This document shows, piece after piece, positions 51,826 to 58,952 of a stretch of DNA of 64,000 bases (positions are counted from its first letter, which is position 1; every line of letters starts with the position of its first letter). The notes under the pieces were generated by a model. It searched no databases. It had not been told where the DNA came from and was given only the letters and a program-made list of their open reading frames with translations. The DNA comes from Maribellus sp. YY47 (GTDB lineage Bacteria > Bacteroidota > Bacteroidia > Bacteroidales > Prolixibacteraceae): positions 124,001 through 188,000 of the forward strand of contig NZ_JALGYW010000006.1 of assembly GCF_023111095.1 (NCBI RefSeq), in the 5' to 3' direction. A program made the position numbers and the translations under genes.

Positions 51826-52854
51826 ATGGCAGATAAAATTTTAGTGACCGGCGGAACCGGTTATATTGGTTCGCACACGGTGGTTGAACTGCAGGCATCG
51901 GGCTACGAGGTGGTAGTGGTGGATAACCTTTCCAATTCAAGCATCGATGTACTGGATAACATTGAAAAAATCTCGGGTATCCGGCCTGATTTCGAACAGT
52001 TCGACCTGGCGGATGGAGCAAAAACCGACGACTTTTTTAACCGCAACAAAAATATTGCAGCCATTATTCATTTTGCGGCATCGAAAGCCGTGGGCGAATC
52101 GGTGGAAAAACCTTTGCTGTATTACCGCAACAACCTGGTTTCGCTGATGAACCTGCTCGATTGCCAGATAAAATACGATGTGCCAAACATTGTTTTCTCT
52201 TCATCGTGTACGGTTTACGGTCAGCCCGATGTGCTTCCGGTGACTGAAAAAACGCCGCGAAAAGATGCCGAATCTCCTTACGGAAATACCAAACGTGTTA
52301 ACGAAGATATTCTGAACGATACCATTCATGCCAATCCGCAGTTGAAAGGTATTGCGCTTCGGTATTTTAACCCGATAGGTGCACATCCGAGCGCGTTGAT
52401 TGGTGAACTGCCCCTGGGTGTTCCGCAAAACCTGGTGCCTTTTATTACGCAAACGGCTGCCGGGTTACGCGACGAATTGAAAGTTTTTGGCGACGACTAT
52501 GATACCGTTGACGGATCGGCTGTTCGCGATTACATTAATGTGGTTGACCTGGCCAAAGCGCACGTGGTGGCAATTAACCGCTTGCTGCAAGGGAAAAACA
52601 AAGCCAATTACGAGATTTTTAACCTGGGAACAGGCACCGGACTTTCGGTGTTGGAAGTAGTTACCGGTTTTGAAAAAGCAACCGGCGTAAAACTCAACTA
52701 TAAAATCGTAGGCCGCCGTGCAGGCGACATCGAAAAAATATGGGCCGATACCACTTATGCCAACGAAGAGCTGGGGTGGAAAGCCGAAAAAGGAACCGAA
52801 GAAACATTGCTTTCGGCCTGGAACTGGGAGAAACGCGTTCGCGGAATTAAATAA
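51826..52854 (+). CDS. galE: UDP-glucose 4-epimerase
   Basis: The 342-residue short-chain dehydrogenase-type epimerase interconverts UDP-glucose and UDP-galactose. It has the Rossmann motif VTGGTGYIGSHTV, the catalytic Ser in SSSCTVYG and the YxxxK in SPYGNTKRV. The long form of the C-terminal domain and RDYINVVDLAKAH are typical of GalE. It is monocistronic, ending in a terminator. Confidence 0.95.
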   Translation: MADKILVTGGTGYIGSHTVVELQASGYEVVVVDNLSNSSIDVLDNIEKISGIRPDFEQFDLADGAKTDDFFNRNKNIAAIIHFAASKAVGESVEKPLLYYRNNLVSLMNLLDCQIKYDVPNIVFSSSCTVYGQPDVLPVTEKTPRKDAESPYGNTKRVNEDILNDTIHANPQLKGIALRYFNPIGAHPSALIGELPLGVPQNLVPFITQTAAGLRDELKVFGDDYDTVDGSAVRDYINVVDLAKAHVVAINRLLQGKNKANYEIFNLGTGTGLSVLEVVTGFEKATGVKLNYKIVGRRAGDIEKIWADTTYANEELGWKAEKGTEETLLSAWNWEKRVRGIK

Positions 52855-52877
52855 TTCTTCGGAGCCCGAATAAAGGG

Positions 52878-52928
52878 AAGAGGAAGGTGCGTGCTGTTTC
52901 AGCATTCTCCTTCCTCTTTGTGTTTTTA
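52878..52928 (+). terminator. Terminator of galE
   Basis: AAGAGGAAGG (52878-52887) pairs with CCTTCCTCTT (52909-52918), with an inner GCTG/CAGC hairpin; TGTGTTTTT follows. Confidence 0.75.
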
Positions 52929-53053
52929 TACCTTTAGTTGGATTGACGCGAAATGACGTTGGTTTGGTAAATAGACGAGCAGAAAAGTGTTTGTGTGATT
53001 CAGTAAGTTATCCGAAATAAAACGATTGTCAGCTGTTTTCCGGTCAATTCTCC

Positions 53054-53061
53054 TATTTTTG
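53054..53061 (+). promoter_or_regulatory. -7 box of the original rfbB promoter
   Basis: TATTTTTG fits TAnnTTTG and lies 18 bases before the first copy of the rfbB start codon (53080). In the present arrangement it drives the GIY-YIG gene first, and full-length rfbB only by read-through. Confidence 0.5.
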
Positions 53062-53079
53062 TTTTAAAATCAGACACAG

Positions 53080-53120
53080 ATGAAAAAAACAATATTGGTT
53101 ACAGGTGGTGCAGGATTTAT
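53080..53120 (+). repeat. 41-bp direct repeat, left copy
   Basis: Identical at all 41 positions to 53444-53484. The two copies are separated by 323 bases that hold the GIY-YIG gene. The bases just outside the copies differ, so the repeat is sharply delimited. Confidence 0.95.
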
Positions 53121-53127
53121 CCTGTGA
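53080..53127 (+). pseudogene. rfbB: Orphan 5' end of rfbB (first copy of the 41-bp duplication)
   Basis: The first 41 bases (53080-53120) are identical to the start of intact rfbB (53444-53484) and encode MKKTILVTGGAGFI. Immediately after the duplicated segment the frame changes to Leu and TGA (53125-53127), so only 15 codons remain. This is the old 5' end, left attached to the original promoter after the GIY-YIG segment entered. Confidence 0.85.
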
Positions 53128-53404
53128 AATAATGGCAAATTTAAAGGATACATATTATTGGGTTTACGTACTTCAAAGTAAAAAAGACGGTAAAAAGTAT
53201 ACCGGGTATACTCAAAATTTGCCATTAAGATTTGAGGCTCATCAAAAAGGTAAAGTTCCGTCCACCAAGCATAGGCGACCTTTTGAGTTGATTTATTTTG
53301 AAGGATGTTTAAACAAAGAGGATGCTCTGAAACGTGAAAAATACTTGAAATCATATTATGGAAAAATGTATTTGGGCAACCGCCTCAAATCTTATTTCAC
53401 TGGA
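53120..53404. mobile_element. GIY-YIG element bounded by 13-bp inverted repeats, inserted in rfbB
   Basis: TCCTGTGAAATAA at 53120-53132 and the complement of TCCAGTGAAATAA at 53392-53404 are inverted repeats matching at 12 of 13 bases. They enclose nearly the entire GIY-YIG gene: the left repeat includes the first base of its start codon and the right one codes for its SYFTG end. The segment plus a 39-base tail (53405-53443) separates the two perfect 41-bp copies of the rfbB 5' end. This looks like an insertion that duplicated its target and so preserved a working rfbB. The mechanism is inference. Confidence 0.6.
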
Positions 53405-53419
53405 CAAGTGGTCGAATAG
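53132..53419 (+). CDS. Small GIY-YIG (URI-type) endonuclease-like protein
   Basis: The 95-residue product is a single GIY-YIG domain: YWVYVLQSKKDGKKYTGYT (the GIY and YIG strands, here YVY and YTG), the catalytic Arg in NLPLRFEAHQKG, and the acidic residue in DALKREKYLKS. The domain cuts DNA with a single metal ion. Proteins of this size are common in Bacteroidota as stand-alone genes of unknown function. The ATG at 53132 overlaps the left inverted repeat; a further upstream ATG at 53105 lies within the duplicated rfbB sequence and is probably not used. Its location between two copies of the rfbB start suggests that it is, or was, mobile. Confidence 0.88.
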   Translation: MANLKDTYYWVYVLQSKKDGKKYTGYTQNLPLRFEAHQKGKVPSTKHRRPFELIYFEGCLNKEDALKREKYLKSYYGKMYLGNRLKSYFTGQVVE

Positions 53420-53443
53420 AAATACTCTAATAAAATGAAAAGC

Positions 53444-53484
53444 ATGAAAAAAACAATATTGGTTACAGGTGGTGCAGGATTTAT
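53444..53484 (+). repeat. 41-bp direct repeat, right copy (start of intact rfbB)
   Basis: The second copy is the in-place beginning of rfbB, running on into ATTGGCTCGCACG. Confidence 0.95.
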
Positions 53485-54499
53485 TGGCTCGCACGTGGTT
53501 CGTTTACTGGTAAACAAGTACCCCGAATATAAGATTGTCAACCTCGATAAACTAACGTATGCCGGGAATTTGGCTAACCTGAAAGACATAGAAAACCAGC
53601 CCAATTACGAATTTGTAAAGGGCGATATTGTGGATGCTGATTTTATACAGAAGTTGTTTGAAGAAAAGCAGTTCGATGGTGTGATTCACCTGGCTGCCGA
53701 ATCACATGTAGATCGCTCGATTTCAAACCCCACCGAGTTTGTGTATACCAATGTAATCGGTACGGTTAACCTGCTGAATGCGGCGAAATTTATCTGGAAG
53801 GATAATTTGGAAGCAAAGCTTTTCTATCATATTTCTACCGACGAAGTTTACGGATCGCTGGGCGACGAAGGTATGTTTACCGAAGAAACGCGTTACGATC
53901 CGCACAGTCCGTACTCGGCTTCAAAAGCCAGTTCCGATCATTTTGTGCGGGCTTACTGCGATACCTTTGGGCTACCGACCGTGATTTCAAACTGCTCGAA
54001 CAACTATGGTTCGTACCAGTTTCCCGAAAAACTGATTCCGCTTTTTATTCACAACATTAAAAACAACAAACCGCTGCCGGTTTATGGTAAAGGCGAAAAC
54101 ATTCGCGACTGGCTGTGGGTGGTGGACCATGCACGGGCTATTGATGTGATTTTCCACCAGGGAGTAATTGGCGAAACCTATAATATTGGTGGTTTTAACG
54201 AATGGACCAACATCGACCTGATCCGCGTGATGTGCCGGAAGATGGATGAAAAACTGGGGCGTCCGGCGGGTGAATCAGAAAAGCTGATTACGTTTGTGAA
54301 AGACCGTGCCGGGCACGATCTGCGCTATGCGATCGATGCCACAAAAATTAAAAACGAACTGGGCTGGGAACCTTCGCTTCAGTTTGAAGAAGGCATTGAA
54401 CTGACCATTGAATGGTACCTCGAAAACACCGAATGGCTGGAGAATGTGACCTCGGGCGACTATCAGAAATACTACGAAGAACAATACGCGAAACGATAG
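53444..54499 (+). CDS. rfbB: dTDP-glucose 4,6-dehydratase
   Basis: The 351-residue enzyme makes dTDP-4-keto-6-deoxyglucose for rhamnose and related surface sugars. It has the Rossmann motif VTGGAGFIGSHVV, the catalytic STDEVYGSLGD and the Tyr-x-x-x-Lys in SPYSASKASSD, plus FPEKLIPLFIHN and RDWLWVVDHARA. The ancestral start is taken as 53444, since the duplicated copy shows that the gene began with MKKTILVTG; an ATG at 53435 supplied by the inserted sequence would add MKS. The upstream GIY-YIG insertion separates it from its old promoter. Confidence 0.95.
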   Translation: MKKTILVTGGAGFIGSHVVRLLVNKYPEYKIVNLDKLTYAGNLANLKDIENQPNYEFVKGDIVDADFIQKLFEEKQFDGVIHLAAESHVDRSISNPTEFVYTNVIGTVNLLNAAKFIWKDNLEAKLFYHISTDEVYGSLGDEGMFTEETRYDPHSPYSASKASSDHFVRAYCDTFGLPTVISNCSNNYGSYQFPEKLIPLFIHNIKNNKPLPVYGKGENIRDWLWVVDHARAIDVIFHQGVIGETYNIGGFNEWTNIDLIRVMCRKMDEKLGRPAGESEKLITFVKDRAGHDLRYAIDATKIKNELGWEPSLQFEEGIELTIEWYLENTEWLENVTSGDYQKYYEEQYAKR

Positions 54500-54787
54500 C
54501 CGCGCTGTTGTTTTTTTCGAATAAGAAGGAACTAGGATGAGGAGTTCATTCTGCCAAATTTCACGCAAAGCACGCGAAGTTGTTTTTAAGAACGCAAAAT
54601 CAAATATTGACAATCAATAATCTGCGAGCTTTGCGCTTCCTTTGCGTCTTTGCGGGAACTCGATTTTGTCAAATCTTGAGATACGATCTTTTATGGTTGA
54701 TTCGATAAAATTCAGGGTATAACTTTCAGGAACAGAAATTTATACTATCTTTGCGCCACATTTTTCAAAAACAAATAAAGTAGAGTT
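54500..54787. other. Spacer with CGCAAAG-type inverted repeat
   Basis: No gene. It holds CACGCAAAGCACGCGAAG...AACGCAAAATC (54553-54601) facing GCTTTGCGCTTCCTTTGCGTCTTTGCGG (54629-54656), an imperfect palindrome with a small central ATTGA-CAA-TCAAT hairpin. It resembles the dispersed CGCAAAG sequences also seen at 58855-58872. Confidence 0.5.
54746..54753 (+). promoter_or_regulatory. -7 box of rpsP
   Basis: TATCTTTG is a perfect TAnnTTTG box, 34 bases before the ATG at 54788. The -33 region is weak (CTTTC). Confidence 0.5.
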
Positions 54788-55351
54788 ATGCCAGTAAAAA
54801 TGAGACTCGCGCGACACGGTCGCAAACGCTACGCATACTACCACATTGTAGTAGCCGATAGCAGGGCGCCACGAGATGGCAGGTATATTGAGCGGATTGG
54901 CACGTATAATCCGAATTCTAATCCTGCTACTATTGATCTCGATTTTGACAAAGCCTATGATTGGCTGGTTAAAGGCGCACAACCTACCGACACCGTTAAG
55001 GCTATTTTGTCTTACAAAGGTGTGTTGTACAAAAAACACCTGATGGGTGGAGTGAAAAAAGGAGCTTTTGATCAAGCAGAAGCTGAAAAACGTTTGGACA
55101 AATGGATGGCAGAAAAAGATGCCAAAATCCAGGCTAAAGTTGATCGTTTAGAAGGCGAAGTTGTTTCAGCCGCTAGAAAACAATTGGAGGCTGAAGTTAA
55201 GATCAAAGAAGACAGAGCTGCTGCTATTGCTGCTAAAAATGCAGAACTGGCCGCTGAAGCTCAAGCTGCTGCTGCCCAGGCAGAAGCAGAAGAAGCTCCT
55301 GAAACTGAAGCACCTGAAGCTTCAGCAGAAGAACAAGGTGCGGAATCTTAA
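54788..55351 (+). CDS. rpsP: 30S ribosomal protein S16 with long Ala/Glu tail
   Basis: The 187-residue product has the S16 domain in the first 80 or so residues ([38 protein letters not shown] split around residue 20, then GTYNPN and [14 protein letters not shown]). The rest is a helical, then Ala/Glu-rich extension ([20 protein letters not shown]), usual in Bacteroidota and absent from the 82-residue E. coli protein. It ends in a strong terminator; rimM lies 400 bases downstream, not in the same close unit. Confidence 0.96.
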   Translation: MPVKMRLARHGRKRYAYYHIVVADSRAPRDGRYIERIGTYNPNSNPATIDLDFDKAYDWLVKGAQPTDTVKAILSYKGVLYKKHLMGGVKKGAFDQAEAEKRLDKWMAEKDAKIQAKVDRLEGEVVSAARKQLEAEVKIKEDRAAAIAAKNAELAAEAQAAAAQAEAEEAPETEAPEASAEEQGAES

Positions 55352-55374
55352 GAAAGACTCACATCTTATGATAG

Positions 55375-55410
55375 AAAGCCATCCGTCAACTGACAGATGG
55401 CTTTTTTTCT
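55375..55410 (+). terminator. Terminator of rpsP
   Basis: AAAGCCATC (55375-55383) pairs with GATGGCTTT (55396-55404), with an inner GTC/GAC pair; T tract follows to 55409. Confidence 0.88.
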
Positions 55411-55427
55411 GAAAGTCAATTTTTAAA

Positions 55428-55501
55428 AATGTCCAATTCTCAATGTAAAATATCCAACAAAATCCGGAAAATTGGATATTGGGAATTCTACATTGGATAT
55501 T
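55428..55501. repeat. Imperfect inverted repeat of ATATCCAAT words
   Basis: The arms 55428-55457 and 55472-55501 pair well at both ends (9 of 10 and 9 of 9 bases) but poorly in the middle. TTGGATATT also occurs as a direct repeat at 55472 and 55493. Possibly a decayed MITE-like hairpin. Confidence 0.4.
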
Positions 55502-55739
55502 CTGGATAAGAGTAACCATTTTCACTTTCATTTCTGTTGGTGATTCCCCTGAATCATGATTGTTTTGTTGGATTAAACGGAAATACTCCTTTTAACTTTG
55601 TGTGTCTTTGTGAATTCTCTGTGGTTCTTTGTGTAGTCTTCTTCTGATGTATAATGAGCAAAGTACTTCAAAGAAAGGAAAGAGTACCTCAAAGTTTTTC
55701 TTCACACGATCGCTCTGTTTATATTCAACACAATTTGTC

Positions 55740-55747
55740 TATTTTTG
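55740..55747 (+). promoter_or_regulatory. -7 box directly before rimM
   Basis: TATTTTTG fits TAnnTTTG and ends only 4 bases before the ATG at 55752. If used, transcription would begin at or within a base or two of the start codon, giving a leaderless mRNA. Confidence 0.4.
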
Positions 55748-55751
55748 AAGT

Positions 55752-56279
55752 ATGGAAACAATACCAAAAACCGATTGCGAAAAAATAGGATTCTTCCGCA
55801 AAACACATGGTGTACACGGCGAAGTAGTGCTCGAATTCGAAGAGCATTTTGAATATTCGGTGGAAGAGGCTGAACGTTTTTTTGTGGAACTGGACGGTTT
55901 GCTGGTACCGTTTTTTATTGCTGAAGATGGCTTGCGCTTTAAGTCGTCGAAATCGGCGATCGTAAAATTCGACGGGGTAGATACCGAAAAATACGCCAAA
56001 CGCCTGATTGGGGCTTCGGTGTACCTTTACCTGGATGAAATTGTGGATGAGCCGCTGGAAAACGAATCACTTCTAAAAGGCTTTGTTCTTTTTGATGAAG
56101 AAAAAGGGGAAATAGGAGAAATCGAACACGTTGACGATTATTCTGGAAATATAGTCCTGACCGTTCAGTATGGCAATGAAGAATTGTTGATTCCCTTTCA
56201 TCCCGAGTTTGTGGTGGAAATCGACGAAGAACAAAAACGCCTTACCCTGAAACTTCCGGAAGGATTAATTGAGGGTTAA
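55752..56279 (+). CDS. rimM: Ribosome maturation factor RimM
   Basis: The 175-residue product helps assemble the 30S subunit head by binding S19. The N-terminal domain starts GFFRKTHGVHGEVVLEFEE (cf. usual GrItkaHGlrGeV) and the C-terminal PRC-like barrel has VDDYSGNIVLTVQYG and LIPFHPEFVVEIDEEQKRL. It lies downstream of rpsP, as often in bacteria, but is separated by a terminator and repeats. Its 3' end overlaps the convergent thioesterase gene by 15 bases. Confidence 0.92.
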   Translation: METIPKTDCEKIGFFRKTHGVHGEVVLEFEEHFEYSVEEAERFFVELDGLLVPFFIAEDGLRFKSSKSAIVKFDGVDTEKYAKRLIGASVYLYLDEIVDEPLENESLLKGFVLFDEEKGEIGEIEHVDDYSGNIVLTVQYGNEELLIPFHPEFVVEIDEEQKRLTLKLPEGLIEG

Positions 56280-56687
56280 GCCCGGCTCGTAAGTTTCAAT
56301 CTTCGTTCTCCACTCATTTGGAATAAGCTCCGATTTCTTGTGTTGCATATGGTAGCATACCAAAACGGTTGTGCATAACGCGGTAGGTTCGGTACCCCCC
56401 GCTTTAAAGAGTTGCTGTGTCATTTCCAGGCTCTTTTCGCCCAGCGACGAAATATGCGTGCGTACTTCAATTTCATCTTTGAGGTAAATGGGTTCGATAT
56501 AATCCACTTTTACCGATGCAATTACCAGCCCCGTTTCTTCCCAGCTGATTAAGTTGCCCAATACGTGCTCAAAATAATTCAGCCGGGCCAGGTCAAAAAA
56601 TTCCTGGTATTTTCCGTTATATACGTGCCCCATCAGGTCCACATCATTAAAACGAAGCTGAATAGCAGTGGTATGTATATCGCTCAT
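56265..56687 (-). CDS. Acyl-CoA thioesterase (YbgC/4-hydroxybenzoyl-CoA thioesterase type)
   Basis: The 140-residue hot-dog protein has the family signature LRFNDVDLMGHVYNGKYQEFFD, with the catalytic Asp in the D-x-x-GHV-N motif, and VKVDYIEPIYLKDEIEV. It should hydrolyse acyl-CoA or acyl-ACP thioesters. It is convergent with rimM and the two coding ends overlap by 15 bases, with no terminator between. Confidence 0.9.
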   Translation of the reverse strand: MSDIHTTAIQLRFNDVDLMGHVYNGKYQEFFDLARLNYFEHVLGNLISWEETGLVIASVKVDYIEPIYLKDEIEVRTHISSLGEKSLEMTQQLFKAGGTEPTALCTTVLVCYHMQHKKSELIPNEWRTKIETYEPGLTLN

Positions 56688-56909
56688 ATTTGTACGTATT
56701 TAACACAACAGATCGGAAATGTTGCCCGATTAAAATCCCTTTATTTGAAAAGAAGGATTAAAATTGAACTTTTTTTTCGATGTAATGCAACTTTGTGCCT
56801 GTTTGTCCGTCATTAGTGAAGTAATATTTAAAAATCAGAAATAATCACAAAATGAGATGGGTCTCGTTGAATAGATGCCGGGACCAGTTTCATTTTTTAG
56901 TTGAATAAA

Positions 56910-56917
56910 TAACTTTA
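56910..56917 (+). promoter_or_regulatory. -7 box directly before the head-GIN gene
   Basis: TAACTTTA, the same variant box as before the copA unit and the czc-type operon, ends 5 bases before the ATG at 56923. With TTTC at 56888-56891 as a weak -33 (18-base spacing) it would give an almost leaderless mRNA. Confidence 0.35.
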
Positions 56918-56922
56918 TTGAT

Positions 56923-57627
56923 ATGAAAGCCAGAATTTTATTTTTTAGTCTGCTTGTTGCCGGACTATTTATTGCAAGTTCAGTAAAAGCTGAAGAGGAA
57001 ACCCGCGATGTATCATCGTTTTCAGAAATTTCACTTCGTATTTCAGGGAAACTTTACCTGAAACAGGGAGAAAAACAGAGTGTAAGAGTAATTGCCAAAG
57101 AATCGGTTTTGAAAGACCTTATTACCGAAGTAAAAGGAAATGAGCTGGTGATTCGTTTCCCGAATTCCAATTTGTTTCAACGTAATTTCAATCCCGGGAA
57201 AATAGAAATCTATGTTACTGTTCCTGATGTTAGTGCATTGTCAGTTTCAGGTTCAGGCGATATTATTGCTGAAAAACTGGAAGCCCGGATTTTGAATCTG
57301 TCGCTGAGTGGAAGTGGAGGAATTCAAATCGGTTCGCTGGAATCGAGCAAACTGAAAGGCAGCATTTCCGGTTCGGGAAATATTGAAGTAGGTAGCCGTA
57401 ACAAAGCTGATGAACTGAGCGTGACCATCTCTGGTTCAGGAAACTTCAACTCTGCAGGTTTTGAAGCCGAAGATATAAGTGTTACCATTGCCGGTTCCGG
57501 TAATTGCAATGTATTTTCGAACGGAACGATTAAAGCACGCATAGCCGGTTCGGGAAGTGTGTTTTACAAGGGAAATCCGAGTATCGATGCCTCCACTGCG
57601 GGTTCAGGAAAAGTAAAAGAAATGTAG
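56923..57627 (+). CDS. Head-GIN domain (DUF2807) exported protein
   Basis: The 234-residue product has a signal peptide (ending SVKA) and a right-handed beta-helix built of repeated SGSG/AGSG turns (VSGSGDIIAEKL, LSGSGGIQIGSL, ISGSGNIEVGS, ISGSGNFNSAGF, IAGSGNCNVFS, IAGSGSVFYKG, TAGSGKVKEM). This is the head-GIN/DUF2807 family of Bacteroidota, described as putative auto-transporter adhesin-like; its function is not established. It is monocistronic. Confidence 0.92.
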   Translation: MKARILFFSLLVAGLFIASSVKAEEETRDVSSFSEISLRISGKLYLKQGEKQSVRVIAKESVLKDLITEVKGNELVIRFPNSNLFQRNFNPGKIEIYVTVPDVSALSVSGSGDIIAEKLEARILNLSLSGSGGIQIGSLESSKLKGSISGSGNIEVGSRNKADELSVTISGSGNFNSAGFEAEDISVTIAGSGNCNVFSNGTIKARIAGSGSVFYKGNPSIDASTAGSGKVKEM

Positions 57628-57650
57628 CGTAAGCGTACATCATAATTTTC

Positions 57651-57684
57651 AAAAGCCATTGTAAGTTTTACGATGGCTTTTTTG
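57651..57684 (+). terminator. Terminator of the head-GIN gene
   Basis: AAAAGCCAT (57651-57659) pairs with ATGGCTTTT (57673-57681), with an inner GTA/TAC pair; further T follow. Confidence 0.85.
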
Positions 57685-57753
57685 TACAATAATTGACCAT
57701 AATGTCTTAAATTGCTAATCAATTGTTCTAACTGTTAACTTAATTTCAACAAC

Positions 57754-58194
57754 ATGGGATTTTTAAAAGAATTTAAGAGTTTTGCAATGAAAGGCAATGT
57801 GCTCGATTTGGCCGTTGCTGTAATTATCGGTGGTGCTTTTGGTAAGATCATCACCTCGTTTGTAAACGATGTTTTGATGCCGCCTATTGGATTGCTTCTG
57901 GGGAATACCGATTTCAGCGACCTTCGACTTGTTTTGAAAACAGGTAAAGAAGCTGTGATGAATGGCGATCAGTTAGTAAGTCCGGCCGTTGCCGAAGTAA
58001 CCATTAATTACGGTGTGTTTGTAAACACTGTGCTTGATTTTCTGATTGTTGCCTTCTCCATTTTCCTGGTGGTAAAGGCGTTTAACAAAATGAAAAAGAA
58101 AGAAGCAGCTGCTCCGCCTCCTGCTCCACCGGCACCATCGAAAGAGGAAGTATTGCTCACCGAGATCCGGGATATTTTAAAGGAAAAGAAATAA
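57754..58194 (+). CDS. mscL: Large-conductance mechanosensitive channel
   Basis: The 146-residue pentameric channel opens under osmotic downshock. It has the N-terminal [28 protein letters not shown] split over helix S1 and TM1 with the pore-lining Gly/Ala pattern, a periplasmic loop, TM2 ([21 protein letters not shown]) and a C-terminal coiled-coil with a Pro/Ala linker ([23 protein letters not shown]). It is of usual length and ends before a bidirectional terminator. Confidence 0.97.
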   Translation: MGFLKEFKSFAMKGNVLDLAVAVIIGGAFGKIITSFVNDVLMPPIGLLLGNTDFSDLRLVLKTGKEAVMNGDQLVSPAVAEVTINYGVFVNTVLDFLIVAFSIFLVVKAFNKMKKKEAAAPPPAPPAPSKEEVLLTEIRDILKEKK

Positions 58195-58215
58195 GCTTGT
58201 TTCAGCAATTTAAAG

Positions 58216-58256
58216 AAACTGCTTCTCCGTCATTCAATGGGAGGAGCAGTTTTTTT
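58216..58256 (+). terminator. Terminator between mscL and the convergent Sua5-type gene
   Basis: A 13-bp stem (58216-58228 with 58240-58252, one G-T pair) is followed by TTTTTTA on plus; the minus strand has TTTCTTTA, so it may serve both genes. Confidence 0.8.
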
Positions 58257-58818
58257 ATTTCCGGATAATCTCGATTTGTCCGCCCGGCCCGAGTTTGATA
58301 ATGCTCGAAGGTTTCGACGGAGTGCGGTCGTCTTGCCGGTATTCCACAATATAATCCACTGCATTTTTTATTTCTTCTGAAATCTCATCGAAGAAGGCAG
58401 GCGATTTTTCGCCGCTTATGTTGGCTGACGTAGAAACCAGCGGCCGGCGAAAACGTTGTAGCAACTGGCTTGTAAATGCTTCTTTGGTAAACCGTATCCC
58501 TATGCTGCCATCTGCTGCAATCAGGTTCGAAGCCAGGTTCTTTGCCTGCGGGTAAATCACCGTAAGCGGAGTGGTACTTATTTCCACCAGGTCCCAGGCT
58601 ACTTCCGGAACTTCGCTCACGTAGCGGTCGAGCAAGGCCGGATTTTCCATTAATACCAGCATGCTTTTCGAGTCTTCACGCTTTTTTAGTTCGTAAATGC
58701 GCTTCACCGCTTCCGGGTTGGTAGCATCGCAACCAATTCCCCAAATGGTATCGGTGGGGTAAAGAATGATTCCCCCGCTTTTTAATACCTCCAGTGCTTT
58801 TTTTATATCTTCCTGCAT
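58255..58818 (-). CDS. L-threonylcarbamoyladenylate synthase (YrdC/Sua5 type)
   Basis: The 187-residue YrdC-domain enzyme makes threonylcarbamoyl-AMP for the t6A modification of tRNA. It shows GGIILYPTDTIWGIGCDATN, KREDSKSMLVLM and the closing region PLVSTSANISGEKSPAFFDEI. It lacks the C-terminal Sua5 domain, so it is the short (TsaC-type) form. Confidence 0.93.
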   Translation of the reverse strand: MQEDIKKALEVLKSGGIILYPTDTIWGIGCDATNPEAVKRIYELKKREDSKSMLVLMENPALLDRYVSEVPEVAWDLVEISTTPLTVIYPQAKNLASNLIAADGSIGIRFTKEAFTSQLLQRFRRPLVSTSANISGEKSPAFFDEISEEIKNAVDYIVEYRQDDRTPSKPSSIIKLGPGGQIEIIRK

Positions 58819-58854
58819 CTTTCCCTTTTTTCAGAAAAACCTGTTTACTATTCT

Positions 58855-58872
58855 CACGCAAAGAACGCAAAA
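58855..58872. repeat. CACGCAAAGAACGCAAAA word, single arm
   Basis: This matches the arms of the CGCAAAG palindrome at 54553-54656 but has no facing arm here. It is a likely remnant of the same dispersed sequence. Confidence 0.35.
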
Positions 58873-58952
58873 ACTGTCATAAAGTTTGCCTGAGAATGAT
58901 CTGGTGAGTGCGATTTATTATTTAGTTGAAATGTATTTTGTGAAAATCTGAA

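Larger units (their letters stand above)
55352..55751. other. Spacer between rpsP and rimM with terminator and repeats
   Basis: No gene. It holds the rpsP terminator, an imperfect inverted repeat (55428-55501) and a stretch with TTTGTG-type words (TTTGTGTGTCTTTGTGAATTC, cut at 55597-55617; TTCTTTGTGTAG at 55626) of the type dispersed in many bacterial genomes. Confidence 0.5.
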
